Positions 46,210 to 58,460 of a DNA stretch of 64,000 nt are shown here, piece after piece. The notes below the pieces were generated by a model that saw nothing but the letters and a program-made list of their open reading frames with translations, had not been told where the DNA came from and did not search any database. The stretch is from Bactericera cockerelli (Eukaryota; Arthropoda; Insecta; Hemiptera; Triozidae). Location of the stretch: NCBI GenBank assembly GCA_024516035.1, contig CM044956.1, forward strand, positions 29,248,410 to 29,312,409, in the 5' to 3' direction. The position numbers and the translations under genes were made by a program. Position 1 is the first letter of the stretch, and each line of letters begins with the position of its first letter.

Positions 46210-47790
46210 TAGGTTGTACACACATATCAGAAAAATTGTGGGAATCGACTCCCTTGGTAAAACACCAACATAAATAAAAATCAGCGTTGAAGCCCCCTAG
46301 GGTGGAATTAAAAAGTGACACATTTTTAAAATAATAGTTGCTTTTCTTATAACACATATCTTAAACACTATGACTTTTTCTGAGTAGCATAGAGTAAAAA
46401 TTCTTCCAAATTTCATTTTCTTCAATTGTACTACATCCAAACTTTTACAAACTTGTCTTTAACACTTTTAACCACCCCCCCCAACTCCGTTTCCTCCCAT
46501 CTTAGACTTGAGGAGTTTTAGTATGCTTACTATCACACTCTCTTGATCTACATGGTCTTTTAATACATTAATTCCTTATATTTTATCAGCTGACCGAAGG
46601 TATTTTAAAACAAGATTTTCTGTCAGGAATCATAGCATTCTTTGAAACTGAAAAGATTTTATAGAATAACATAAAATATTCACAAAATGTTTATTAAACT
46701 AAAGAAAAATACTCTTAAGCAAAATTAAAAATAAAACATTAAAATCAAGATCCTAAAATTGTAAAATCATGTCAACACTCAAAATCTGGAGATTTCTCGT
46801 ATCATGTCACACTTTATCCCATTTAAAGGACCAATGTGTGTTGTAAGTAGCACATGTTCTCAGGTTAAAAGTGTCTGCTTATCTAAGCCTACATACAATG
46901 AAAGTCCAAATAAGATTTTCCCTTTTTGTTTGACGTTTAATTATAGAGACTTAACTTGCTCTTAGCAGTCCAATGAGTTGATCTTTGAGATATGCGATTA
47001 TGACTAGATTATTTGAAAAGTGCATATTAAGATAAAACAAATCCTTTCTGATCCCCGGCCAATATCAGCTTATGGCATTACAGTACACAATACAACACAG
47101 TTAACATAAAATTATCATTTAATAATATAAAGGGAGCCAACATTTCATGAATAACTTCTACTGTTTTGATTATCTATTCGTGTAGCTGTGGGAAAATAAT
47201 CGTAAATACTTTTTGATGAAAAACCACATTTAATAAAGAACTAAGAAAAAATCATAGATAAATAAATGATAGGTAGGTACCTACATTGAGTTATTTCTCA
47301 GTGGTTATTTACTCAAAAATAAATTACATATACTCAGTCTGATCAATTCTACATTTAACAACATTTCCTCTAAGCATTGCTAATTACCCCTTTCATTGTG
47401 ACTAATTTGTTAGGTAATTGTTTTCATTATGTACCAAATTATCAGCCAAAATGTACATCAACATTTATTTTTGTGGTAAACACTGATTTATTGATTTGAA
47501 TACATACATTAAAGGCTCGCAGGTCGAGTATCTAAACAAACTTTACTTAAGGGATTTAAAATAACGTGAAAATAAAATTTGTTGATGAAAATTATTACCT
47601 ACAAAAGTTAAGAACTGTATTTACTTTCTAAAACAAAAATCAGAAATTTATAAGATGGTTTTTGAGATAATTGACTTTGAAATTTTCAAACCACATTATA
47701 GATTTTTAACATCCATTAATTTTTTAAACAATTATGACATTTTTTTAAAAACAGGAAAATGGCCTTACCTAAACAAAAGGCCATATACAA
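46210..47790. other. gap with no recognised feature
   Basis: AT-rich, no supported gene or repeat. Confidence 0.35.
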
Positions 47791-47799
47791 ACTCACCTT

Positions 47800-47935
47800 A
47801 GAAAAAATGTTTCTATTGTCATGTTCTATTGCCCATTTTTGTTTGTTACCATAGAGCTGAAATACCCTGTATTTATTACTAGACAACTGCCTCAAGTAAA
47901 GTTCAACTTTTGTCAAATGCTCACATATCAAATAA
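47800..47935 (-). other. candidate orphan exon with strong donor
   Basis: Open on the minus strand (ICEHLTKVELYLRQLSSNKY, then FQLYGNKQKWAIEHDNRNIF) and ends AAG|GTGAGT at about 47798-47803, a near-consensus splice donor. There is no in-frame ATG after the preceding stop. I do not recognise the protein. Confidence 0.25.
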
Positions 47936-48051
47936 GATTTATTCAAAGGCTGTTCTCAATATGAACTTCATTTTTCAGAACAGCCCATGGTATTGTCTTT
48001 CTTCAAATATTAAACTAAATATTAAAAAAAGTATTGATTAATCAATTTTAG

Positions 48052-48233
48052 CTCTCATGAAATTTTCTCATTGAGAAAATTTCTGTCTTGAAGTTGATTC
48101 CAATGGAGACACCAGACACAGGCAAATATATTTGTGTTAATGAAGCGCCAATTTCAAACCACAAACTAGTCTTCAAACATTGTTGAGCATGGTTATTGCA
48201 TGAATTTGAATGGATATGAACTGTAAAAAATAA
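48052..48233 (-). other. candidate terminal exon
   Basis: On the minus strand, TTTTTTACAG precedes a frame reading HIHSNSCNNHAQQCLKTSLW, then FEIGASLTQIYLPVSGVSIG, and ends at a stop near 48052. The composition looks protein-like, but I cannot assign a family. If both this and 47800-47935 are real, they belong to different transcripts or isoforms. Confidence 0.25.
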
Positions 48234-48682
48234 GAAGAGGGTTAAAATTAATCTCAAAAAAAAAAGTGTCAATTATTTCTCATACACAAAATAATAAATG
48301 TGTCGCCAGAAGCTAAAGTTATCAGGAAGATTGAACATAAAATGTACACACGACATGATGGCGGTAAAATTCTCACACATTACTTTTGGCAGACTTGTAT
48401 AAAGAATTTAAAAATAAAAAACACATAATTTTAGACTGGTTTTATTACATAAGTTGCCTACACTCTACGGTATTATTCAGTAAATTCATCTCGAGACACC
48501 CCCCAATTTACAAATCGAAAAGATTTCACATAAAATGTACACATGAAATGGTGGAGAGAGAGCCATCGTTTTGTCACGTTTTGTTTTATGATGCCCCAAG
48601 ACAGCCGTATGACATTGGTTTCTTACCATGAAAATCTCTTCTTGGTTGCGTTTTGTTTTGTGTTGCCCCATAACGTTACTTT

Positions 48683-50785
48683 AGGAGGAATAGTTTTCAT
48701 TACATTAGTTGTTTACATTCTGTGGTATTCTTAAGTGAATTAATTTCGACACACCAAGCAAGATTGTAAATCAATGCTGTGCTTGGAATTACAAATCGAA
48801 GAGATTTCACATAAAAATCTACATAAAATGTAAACAATAAATAAAAAGAAGAGCCAGTCTCCAACTAAAGGTAATGAACATATGATTTTTTAATCACATG
48901 AGAAGAAATAGTTGTGAGAGCTGTCTAAAAATACTTAATGACAATTTGTCTCACCAAGACACTACTGCCAAATTGAAATGGTAAGAAATGTACAAATATT
49001 ACAGGACAACATTTGTAAACCTCATATCATGTCAGAATTTTGAACAGCATCACAAATATTACTTGTCATGTGGTTAAAAAATCCATATTTTTGGCATAAA
49101 ATTTTGACAAGCATGAATAATAAGGCATAATTGTAGAATGGCTTTCATAGCATGAGTTGTTTACACTATGTGGTATTGTTAAGTAAATTAAATTCGACCT
49201 ACCAAGCAAGATTGTAAATCAATGCTGTGCTTGGAAATTACAAATCGAAGATATTTTACTTAAAAATCTACAACAATGTAAAAATAGCATTTTAGTTGTT
49301 TACATTCTGTGGTATTCTTAAGTGAATTAATTTCGACACACCAAGCAAGATTGTAAATCAATGCTGTGCTTGGAAATTACAAATCGAAGAGATTTCACAT
49401 AAAAATCTACATAAAATGTAAACAAGAAATAAAAAGAAAAGCCAGTCTCCAACTGTACTTATCACAAACTTGTATGAAGTATTTAAAATTCCAAGACATG
49501 ATTTTAGAATGGTTTTCATTTTTTAATTTATTACAGAAGATTAGAATTTGCATCAAACACAAACATAGGTTGATGTTTGTGAGCCCGGGGAATGGTTTAT
49601 TACTATTAAAAATATCTTCTTGGTTACGTTTTGTTTTGTGTTGCCCTAGACTGCCGTGTAACATTACTTTAGGAGGAATGGTTTTCATTACATTAGTTGT
49701 TCACATTCTGTGGTATTCTTAAGTGAATTAATTTCGACACACCAAGCAAGATTGTAAATCAATGCTGCGCTTGGAATTACAAATCGAAGAGATTTCACAT
49801 GAAAATCTACATAAAATGTAAACAATAAATAAAAAGAAGAGCCAGTCTCCAACTAAAGGTAATGAACATATGATTTTTTAATCACATGAGAAGAAATAGT
49901 TGAGAGAGCTGTCTAAAAATACTTAATGACAATTTGTCTCACCAAGACACTACTGCCAAATTGAAATGGTAAGAAATGTACAAATATTAGAGGACAACAT
50001 TTGTAAACCTCATATCATGTCAGAATTTTGAACAGCATCACAAATATTACTTGTCATGTGGTTAAAAAATCCATATTTTTGGCATAAAATTTTGACAAGC
50101 ATGAATAATAAGGCATAATTGTAGAATGGCTTTCATAGCATGAGTTGTTTACACTATGTGGTATTGTTAAGTAAATTAGTTTCGACCTACCAAGCAAGAT
50201 TGTAAATCAATGCTGTGCTTGGAAATTACAAATCGAAGAGATTTTACTTAAAAATCTACAAAAATGTAAAAATAGCATTTTAGTTGTTTACATTCTGTGG
50301 TATTCTTAAGTGAATTAATTTCGACACACCAAGCAAGATTGTAAATCAATGCTGTGCTTGGAAATTACAAATCGAAGAGATTTCACATAAAAATCTACAT
50401 AAAATGTAAACAAGAAATAAAAAGAAAAGCCAGTCTCCAACTGTACTTATCACAAACTTGTATGAAGTATTTAAAATTCCAAGACATGATTTCAGAATGG
50501 TTTTCATTTTTTTTATTTATTACAGAAGATTAGAATTTGCATCAAACACCAGCATAGGTTGATGTTTGTGAGCCCGGGGAATGGTTATTACTATTAAAAA
50601 TATCTTCTTGGTTACGTTTTGTTTTGTGTTGCCCTAGACTGCCGTGTAACATTACTTTAGGAGGAATGGTTTTTATTTTTTAATTTATTACAGAAGAGGA
50701 GAATTTGCATCAAACACCAGTGTAGGTTGATGCTTGTGAGCCTGGGGGATGTTTCATTACTATTAAAAATATCTTCTTGGTTTTT
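48683..50785 (+). repeat. 988-bp tandem duplication with nested modules
   Basis: Unit 1 (48683-49670) and unit 2 (49671-50658) are almost identical. A partial third begins at 50659 and skips to the 3' end of the unit. Each unit contains three diverged 130-150-bp modules (starts about 48709, 49159, 49297; and 49697, 50146, 50285) with GTGGTATTCTTAAGTGAATT and a CCAAGCA...TGCTTGG hairpin. A decayed module lies at about 48447-48560. The open frames here follow the repeats and are not genes. Confidence 0.92.
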
Positions 50786-51289
50786 TTTAAAACAATAAGA
50801 TGTATGGCAAAATACTTAGCTATATTAATCCAAGAAGTGCCTTAATAGAGCAATGGTGTCATTGCAGCCAGCTTGGCTAGTGGTCTCCAGCCAAACAAAC
50901 TCCAGCCAAGCCAAAAGTTGGCTCATTCTTAACCACATATTTCTATCTACAACCATTGTGAGAACTAGGGCATTTTTTAATAAGCTTTTGAATGTTCAGA
51001 TAGGTTCATTGCAGCAGGCAGTCAAGACTGATGTGTTATACTACTTCAAATTGTTTTCAGTCCTGGAACAGAATAAATAAACACCAAATTAAAATAATAA
51101 TACTACCAGCTAAATTACAAGCAGGTGAGTTACTGTGTCTTGGTTCTGTACTTCACATATACAGCTAATCAAAGAATAGGCTACCCCATCTATTACTTGT
51201 TCTTTTTTATTATCTACTAGGCATATCCATAGTAATTTCCTCCTTAGATTTAAGAAAAAAGTAATATTAAAAAAATGAATAACAAAAGA

Positions 51290-51400
51290 AAAAAAAATAT
51301 TGAAAAATAAAATAAAAAATATTGAAAAAAATATTTAGTACAAAAAAAAAAAAAAAAAATTGCAAAAAAATGAAAAAAAAAAAAAAAAAAAAAAAATTGG
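51290..51400. repeat. A-rich low-complexity tract
   Basis: Nearly pure A with scattered T and G. Confidence 0.95.
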
Positions 51401-51404
51401 AAAA

Positions 51405-52200
51405 AAAATGTCATGCTATTGTGTCCTTAATAAATCTTGTTCTTCTATTGTACTTCCGAGGTGTAGGCCTCTTCGGAGACCTCCACCTCTCTCTCCTCTT
51501 CACAGTTCTTTTCAGCTCCAAGACACTCTTGTTGAGTGCCTGCAGCATCCAACATTAGAGGGTGCTCCCTCTTTTTTATCAAAAAAAAAAAAAATAATAA
51601 TAATAATAAATAATAATAATAAGAAAACACCTCAAGTCAACCTGACTCTAACTCAGCTTAATAAATAACTTCAGAAAAAAAACCATCAACATATTTTCCA
51701 TTCTGGTAACATAATCTGACAACAAAAAAAAAACATAAATATAAATAAAAAAAATAACAACAAGTAATGCTAATGATAATATTATATTGTATACATATTT
51801 ATAAAAATTTTTTTACTCTTTACACTACTGTTTTTTCTGCTCTCCCCCATCCTCGACCAAGGCCACCTCGTGTTGAGACGGGACCTCCTTACAGAACCGG
51901 TTGTGTTCCATCACTCAGACAACTTTCAAAGAAAATACCTCACAACCAATGACTGCCACGAATATGAGAAGTATTCTATGTCTTTTGGTGGACTGTATGA
52001 ATCACATGTCTTGATTAATGGAAAAGGGTTATAAATGTTTCTCTATATGTTTTTATTTTACACCTTAGCTTCTTTTGCAGTGCTGTCTCTAAACGTCCAC
52101 ATCGGGATGTAGATGAGTCCCTTTGTGCTGACAAATTGAATTCACTACCTTCTTTTGCCTCCTGTTATAACTGATTTCAATTTTGAAATAATAGGTTTAT
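51405..52200 (+). other. GC-richer islands of unknown origin
   Basis: Two islands (about 51450-51570 and 51835-52160) stand out from the AT background; the second holds PRPRPPRVETGPPYRTGC in one frame. They are flanked by A-rich and AAT repeats. Possibly retroelement pieces; no family recognised. Confidence 0.3.
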
Positions 52201-52482
52201 ATATTATATTTATAGAAACAGAATGAACCACTACCTAAAGTGGTGAAAAAAATAAAATAATAATAATAATAAAAAGAGTAAACTAAAAAAGAAGTAATAA
52301 GAGCATCTAGCTCATAAGGGGCCTCGAAGTAATAAGAAATCCGTTCCGGGGCAAAAAATCAAAATAGAGAATCTCTAGGGGGTTTTTTAGAGGGTAAAAA
52401 ACCCTTTTACAGGCTCCTAAACTGCCAAACTACGCCTGTGTTGGAACATGCAAATTTTTCCCTCCATAAAAAAACCATATTT

Positions 52483-52560
52483 ACACTGCCCAACTAGGAA
52501 TAACAAGATCCATTATTGCAGCAAGCTACATTATGAAATAATCCATCATTTGGGATTAAT
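52483..52560 (-). repeat. SINE E tail, degenerate
   Basis: TTTACACTGCCCAACTAGGA and TTATTGCAGCAAGC resemble the reversed tail of SINE E copy 2. Confidence 0.45.
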
Positions 52561-52989
52561 TTCTGAAATTATGTGATTAAACAGAATACTATAATAAAAA
52601 AATATAATGGAGAAAACTTGCTTTATTAGCAATTTATAATTCAAAGCACTTGGCATTTTTCAATGATATGAAATAGACCTGAGCGCATGGCAGTGTGCCA
52701 GGCCATGTTCCAGCAAGCATACCAGTGTATCTCCACATAAACTGATTCACCGAGTTTTTCACATCCTCATATCTTCAGTTCAATTGATCATAGAAATATG
52801 AAATTTGGAACAAGGACTGTCCTAATATCATTAAAAATAGGTACATTGACAATTTCAAGAGCCTATGCAAAAAACTTTCAGAGGAAAGTAATTTTAAAAT
52901 TTGTCACTGACTCACAGATCATCAAAATTATGAGTCACTTCCCCACTCCCTAGAAAGGACATCCTATTGTTATTTGTCAAGTAAACATA

Positions 52990-53095
52990 TAGAATCCATG
53001 ACATGGTATCCCAAATGGGGGGATAGCATGTCATGGGTGTGTTTTGAACACACAAACTCTGGAATCACAGGACACCATCTTAACCACTCAACTAA
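52990..53095 (-). repeat. decayed tRNA-like SINE
   Basis: GTGTTTTGAACACACAAACT, then ATCTTAACCACTCAAC in reverse resembles a SINE head. Confidence 0.4.
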
Positions 53096-53299
53096 TTTCT
53101 TTTTTCAGCCATTTTTTTCACAAAAGTTCAATTTGTAGGTTTATACTTTTTATGTTGGAACCTTAACATCAATTATTGTGTAAACCATAAGACTTTATCT
53201 TGGTATCAACCTTATAGGTTACAGGAACCTTACAAACCTGGTTCCCACAAAAACCTCACCCAACTGTATGATGGGCTGAAATGTTCACAATAAGTCTTC

Positions 53300-53365
53300 A
53301 CCTTACTCAACAGTGCTTAACTTTGGCAACCCAACAAGAATTAGTGCATTCAATGCTGCCTAAAT
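53300..53365 (-). repeat. degenerate 5S rRNA-like fragment
   Basis: GTGCTTAACTTTGGCAAC and TTAGTGCATTCAATGCTGCC keep the order of the reversed 5S-derived SINE. Confidence 0.5.
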
Positions 53366-53369
53366 TTTT

Positions 53370-54160
53370 TGGAAGGTAAAGAAATTTTCATTTTAATACA
53401 TAGTTAAACATAAAAATGTTTTGAGTGCATCTCAGATGGATCTGAGAAATGGATTAATGATTGTACACCATGGAGTAGAGCTGTATGCTGTTCTATTATA
53501 GACCTCTTAGTTATTTTAAGATGATGTTAAAATATGATTTATAGTTTCAGCATTAGATTCAACTAGGGTGATAAATAGGTATGATGAATAAATATGTGAT
53601 CTTACTAGAAGCTATAACAAGTCACAAGTCGAAGAGGCATTTCTTTTTTCTTACTTACAATGAACGGTACTGTTCCAGGAATCACAACAAAATGTTTATA
53701 AAACTGGTATCACAGTGGCAAGTATTTAAAGTAAGTAGGCAATTTCTCTTCGGTTTCTTCGGTCTACACTATTCGATACTCGGATTATTCATGTAATTTA
53801 GATTCATTTGAAGTTCAAAACTGACAGAAGAATCCTCGTTAGTATCACCTATCAATCAATTGCCGACATTGCGAAAACTCACAGAACACAGAACGCTTGT
53901 ACGTAAGCCCAGGTTTAAGCTTCGATTAAAAAGTTGCTTTTACTATACAAACTGTTGGAATTAAAAGTTGCTTTTAAAGATGCCAGCTTCGAAAAATGAT
54001 AGCTGGAAATCCCATGAAAATCCCACAATTTCTACATCAAATAATTCCCAACTGCTAAAAAAGTACTACCTAATTCACAAAAACAGACACGGCAAAATTT
54101 CAAAAATTTCAAGAAATTTCAAGCAAAAAAACGAAGCTGGATCCAGCTTCGATAGGTACC
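53370..54160. other. gap with no recognised feature
   Basis: Short open frames only. The stretch 54163-54190 resembles the site into which the MITE at 33047-33550 inserted. Confidence 0.4.
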
Positions 54161-54399
54161 TTCACACCGCCCTCTTCTTAAGCGACGATATACTTTTTAA
54201 ATCTCAGGACATGGCATGAGGCATGGGGCAGGAAACGCCAGTAATAATGAAGTTACAAATTCAAAATTTCGCGCGTTCCGATTATACTGAGGTGCATAGC
54301 GTGTAGAAGTGTGGAAACGAGCCATGTGAGGTGTGTGCACATATTAGTGCGTTTTTACTTTCCTAGAGAAGTGCGTTTTTACTTTCCTCATCTTATATT

Positions 54400-54753
54400 A
54401 AGGAAAGTATTGTTATTCGTTGAAAATGATCTACCCAGATTTTCACATTTTAGCCTCAGGATATCAAAAAAGTTGTTTTCAGCCATTGATCCGTGCGTCT
54501 GTGTGTGTGTGTGTGTGTGAACAGGATATCTCGAGAACAGTAAGAGCTATAAACTTGAAATTTAATATGGACCTATATTTTATATACCACACGAACCACG
54601 AAACTTTTGGTTGATATCAGCCACATTCTGCGGCCACAGGGCCGCAACTATTGGACGGAAGCGCTGTTTCTTTGAATTGGTTAAAAATACAAAAAAAAAA
54701 GTTGGAGAGCAACGTTTTCTTAGATTAAAAAAACAATAGGGGTCTCTGATCAT

Positions 54754-54786
<33 letters not shown>

Positions 54787-55260
54787 AGGGTTTAACGTCG
54801 CTTTCAACTGCCATGGTCATATCACGACGGGGGTTTTACCCTCCATCCGCAGGAAACTCACAAACCTGCTACTCACATTGACCTCACCCAGCCTGAGTGG
54901 GGCCGGGAAAAGCCAGCGTCACGAGAGTTAGAATTTGAATGGTCACTCATCCAAGTCTTAACCTCGCTGGATGTCGCTTAACTTCGGTGTTCTGAAGGGA
55001 ACCGGTGCATTCAACATGCCATCGACGCTGGCTAGATCATGTTTTTGATATCTTGATCTTTAGGACCTCGACCCCAATTTACCGGTATTTTGGGGGGGAC
55101 TAGCTTTGACTAACTTTTTAGTATGACATATCAAATATATTTATTTTGAGGTACTGATTACGAATTTGGCACTGATTTTTAGCTATCTGTTACCGCCGCG
55201 TTGAGTCACCAGTGGCGGAATTCGAATTCTTTTTTTGCGGATAAGGAAAGTTCTGTGATG
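54400..55260 (-). repeat. repeat family K, copy 2 (carries the 5S-SINE)
   Basis: Reverse-complement of 40905-41660 outside the two SINE insertions, with TATCTCGAGAACAGTAAGAG, TATACCACACGAACCACGAA, CCAATTTACCGGTATTTTGG and GAGTCACCAGTGGCGGAATT. A (GT)n run lies at 54498-54519. Confidence 0.8.
54755..55034 (-). mobile_element. 5S rRNA-derived SINE (SINE3-type), full length
   Basis: On the minus strand, 55032-54912 resembles a complete 5S rRNA: GCCAGCGTCGATGGCATGTT, GAATGCACCGGTT, CACCGAAGTTAAGCGACATC, GACTTGGATGAGTGACC, closing with GACGCTGGC, which pairs with its start. A body shared with SINE D follows (CAGGCTGGGTGAGGTCAATG), then an A tail. GATCATG flanks both sides (54748-54754 and 55035-55041) as target duplication. 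The 5S internal promoter regions are recognisable. Confidence 0.9.
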
Positions 55261-55264
55261 TTTA

Positions 55265-56180
55265 TTCCAGATTTTTTAATTTTGTAATATATAATTCTCC
55301 ATCAAGTCTAATTGTCAAGTAGCTTCATAATAGTATAAATAAAAACATTCAATTTGTCCTCACTTGACGTATAATCTGAAACTATGCATATAATTTTACA
55401 ATTAGGTACATAACGTTCAATAGTTATGGCTGTTGCCCGACGGCGTACGGAGCGCGCAGTGGAAAAGGGATTGTTAATAGGGTTTTTCCTTCATTCGAAC
55501 AAAACCCTAAATAGCGGGAGAAGGGATAAAATAAAAATCCCACACCCTGTAAATTCAACTAACCTCTAAAAACGCACATTGTAAAGAAAATCAGAAAATT
55601 ATTTCAAAATTTTCAAATTTATATTTTCGAGGTTGAAGTGACTATAATAAATTTTAATGATTTATCTGAAGAAAATAATTTAATGCTGTTCATAGCATAG
55701 AATGTTATTAAGTTTGAAATTTCTATTTATGATGGGTTCTTCACTTACAAAAAAACACCGTGTTTTTCGAAAAATGTTAGTTCCAAAGGATTCTTCAAGA
55801 TAGCGCCAGTAGAGTTTTGCTCTCGCGAAACGGAGTTGGCGTATTTTCTGTGATATACGCCAAAGGTAGAAAAAAAGTAAAAGCGCCAAAATTTAAAAAT
55901 TCAAGAACATAAACAGAAAGCATAAAAACAAGAAAAGCTAATGTACCCGAAGCTACCAACGTCTTGAAATTTTTATCGAAATTTCTACAGAGTACGGCAA
56001 AATATTTTCTCTTATTGCTGAAGTTACCAAAGAGGTACTAATAATACATACCTCAGTCACAAGATTTTTTTAACTAAGATGTTTTTTTCTCGCAGAGTAA
56101 ATATAATCCCACTACTAGCAGAAGTCATTTGCGTTCTATTTTTATGATATAAATTTTTAAATCAATTTTGTAATTTTTAT
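55265..56180. other. gap with one short shared repeat
   Basis: At 55455-55515, AAAAGGGATTGTTAATAGGG and AAACCCTAAA resemble 30185-30245. No gene recognised. Confidence 0.4.
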
Positions 56181-56182
56181 AA

Positions 56183-56440
56183 ACTTACACGCGCACTAAA
56201 ACTTTTTTTATTATTGTTGCAAATACAATTGCCTGTAATTAAAGGCAAAATAACTCGATTATAACCTAACGGCACGCAGTCATATCCGACATTGAAGGAA
56301 CCAAAAGGTCTGTTGTAATCGGCTGTCGTAATCTTAGTTCCTTCAATGTCGGATATGACTGTATGCCGCCATCTATAACATTCAATATTATTTGCAACAA
56401 GAATATAAAAAAATTTAGGGCGCGCGTAACTTAGTAATAA
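56183..56440. mobile_element. foldback element with a 25-bp perfect core stem
   Basis: The core arms at 56277-56301 and 56337-56361 (CAGTCATATCCGACATTGAA then GGAAC) are perfect complements. The outer arms (CGCGCACTAAAAC, TTGTTGCAAATA) extend it. A decayed relative is at 59330-59405. Confidence 0.85.
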
Positions 56441-57639
56441 TTACAACAAAAAAATATTTTACAAATAGTATACACCCAGACGGCACAAAAGGTTACACAA
56501 GCTTTATAGACTCTGAATTTTCCTTGTAAAAATAAGCTTTACTTCACAAGGTTTAAAAAGTATAAAAAAAGTATGGATTTTTCCTTGTAAAAATAACGTT
56601 TACTTCACAAGATTTAAAAAAGTATAAAAAAGTATGAAATAATAAGTTTGCGGAAAACTTACTTAGGCAAGGTTTATAAACACTTTGGAAAGGTTTCCGC
56701 AATCTTTTATAAGTTTTTTAAATATTTTTTTTTCGCAAGACATCGGAATAGAGAAAACGCCTTAAAAAATAAATGTGTGACTGTGTATGCAATATGTCTC
56801 TCTTCATCAATGGTCTGTGGACTCCATATTGAATTTTTGAAATTAAATAACTGAAAAGTTTATCAAGTCGCAAAACACTTTTAAGTTATTAGTTATATTA
56901 GTATTGTAACTTAAAATAGTTCTGTTTTTAGTGATCCAATGCTCTGACTGAATTCTGGAGCTCTTTACAAACTTTTACCTTAGAGAGCATGAACAATTTT
57001 TGACCAACTGAGGTCAGGATGGTCAATATGTCTGCAAACATAATATCTTTTTAAACTGGATCCTAGCATTTAAAATATGATCTATGGAGGAAATCCACAT
57101 GATATTTTCCACCTGTTTACATGTAGGTATTGTGCATCCAATCCAACAAGCTTCAATCTGAAGAAACCTATTCAAGCTGCCTCCCTCCTCAAACATATTG
57201 AACCCAACACCGGATAAGTGAAAGTGACTACACATTTTATTGATGATTTAACAATATGTAATTATATCTAACAATTTCTGATAAAAGTCCAACAAGTTGA
57301 CTCTTCTAAAGTTCCTTCATCACAGTTTTAGGGTGTAACTAAAAAGAAATTTTTCTCTACTTTAAAAAGTTTACTGTTCTAAAGTGTACCAATTTCCATG
57401 CATTAATCATAAGGGAGTTTTACACTCCAATTAGTGGGGTAAGCAATAGCTAAACAATATCTTACATTGTTTTATAGTCAAACCAGGATATGTATGTGGA
57501 AATGCTGGAGATTAACCTGTTCCAGATATTCCACTTAATCAGAATCACACTCTTAACAGGTGTCTGACTGGGGGATTTTAAACAGGGAGAAGACCAGTGT
57601 TTTGCTAAACAACTATAAACAGAGAACTGACTAGCTAAA

Positions 57640-57995
57640 GGCTTTTTAATAGGTTCACATTATTGAAGATTTGACTACACTGTTCCATAATCAAAAGATC
57701 CTGTGTTCAATTTACAGTTTTTTTCTTCTTTCAAACAGCAAATTCTGTTCCCTTTGAAAATAAGGCATTTCTAGCCCTTATCAGGCTAAGTGAGGTTAAT
57801 GTGGGTAGCTGGTACTATTCCCAGTAAATTCAGTATACAACCCCCATTTTTTTTAAATAAATAAATCTGTTCTCTGAAAATGTGAGGCTGGTATATCTAG
57901 CCCTACTCAGGCTGAGTGAGGTGAATGTGGGTAGCTGGTACTGTTCCCATTAAATTCAGAATGAAATTCCCATCCTCACTATCTCAAATCAGGAC
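57640..57995 (+). repeat. two degenerate SINE D copies
   Basis: Both carry CAGGCT-AGTGAGGT-AATGTGGGTAGCTGGTACT and CCC(A)GT/TTAAATTCAG. The first also has a decayed tRNA-like head at 57650-57715. Confidence 0.55.
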
Positions 57996-58149
57996 AGGGG
58001 TTTTTTATGGATCTTCAACCAGCTATGACATAAAAAAAAATATTGTAAGTTAAGAAGAAGTATTAAGTGTTGCAAATTTAGACAGTTTTTTACTTGTAAT
58101 AAGTACATTTTTTACTATAATGTGTTCATTAATTTTAACTTTTAAAACA

Positions 58150-58460
58150 GTAGCTTGCATTATTAAGGATTTGACTACTGCCCGTAATACAAAGATTTTG
58201 GTTCATTTTTGTTGTTGTGAAACAGATAATTCTCTTTCTTTTGAAAATATGAAGCTGGCATGGGTATACACAGCGTTTATCAGGCTGGGTGAGGTCAATG
58301 TGGCTACCTGGTACTATTCCCAGTAAATTCAGAATAAAATGGCCCAACCCAGGCTCGGTGAGCTTAATGTGGGTAACAGGTTTGTGAGTTTCCTGCAAAT
58401 GAGGGTAAAACCTCGGTCATGATATGACTATGCAATTGAGGTTAAACCCACTTGAACAAA
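58150..58460 (+). repeat. further degenerate SINE D copies
   Basis: 58150-58335 (ATTTGACTACTGCCCGTAAT, CAGGCTGGGTGAGGTCAATG) is followed by a tail at 58340-58450 (GTTTGTGAGTTTCCTGCAAA, GGTCATGATATGACTATGC). Confidence 0.6.

Noticed and set aside
48386..49722. Open frames ending in FITLVVYILWYS as a duplicated gene
   Set aside because: They follow the 988-bp tandem repeat, differ in frame continuity and lack splice or start support.
54912..55032. Functional 5S rRNA gene
   Set aside because: It has many differences from 5S, is joined to a SINE tail with oligo-A and target duplication, and is a single dispersed copy.
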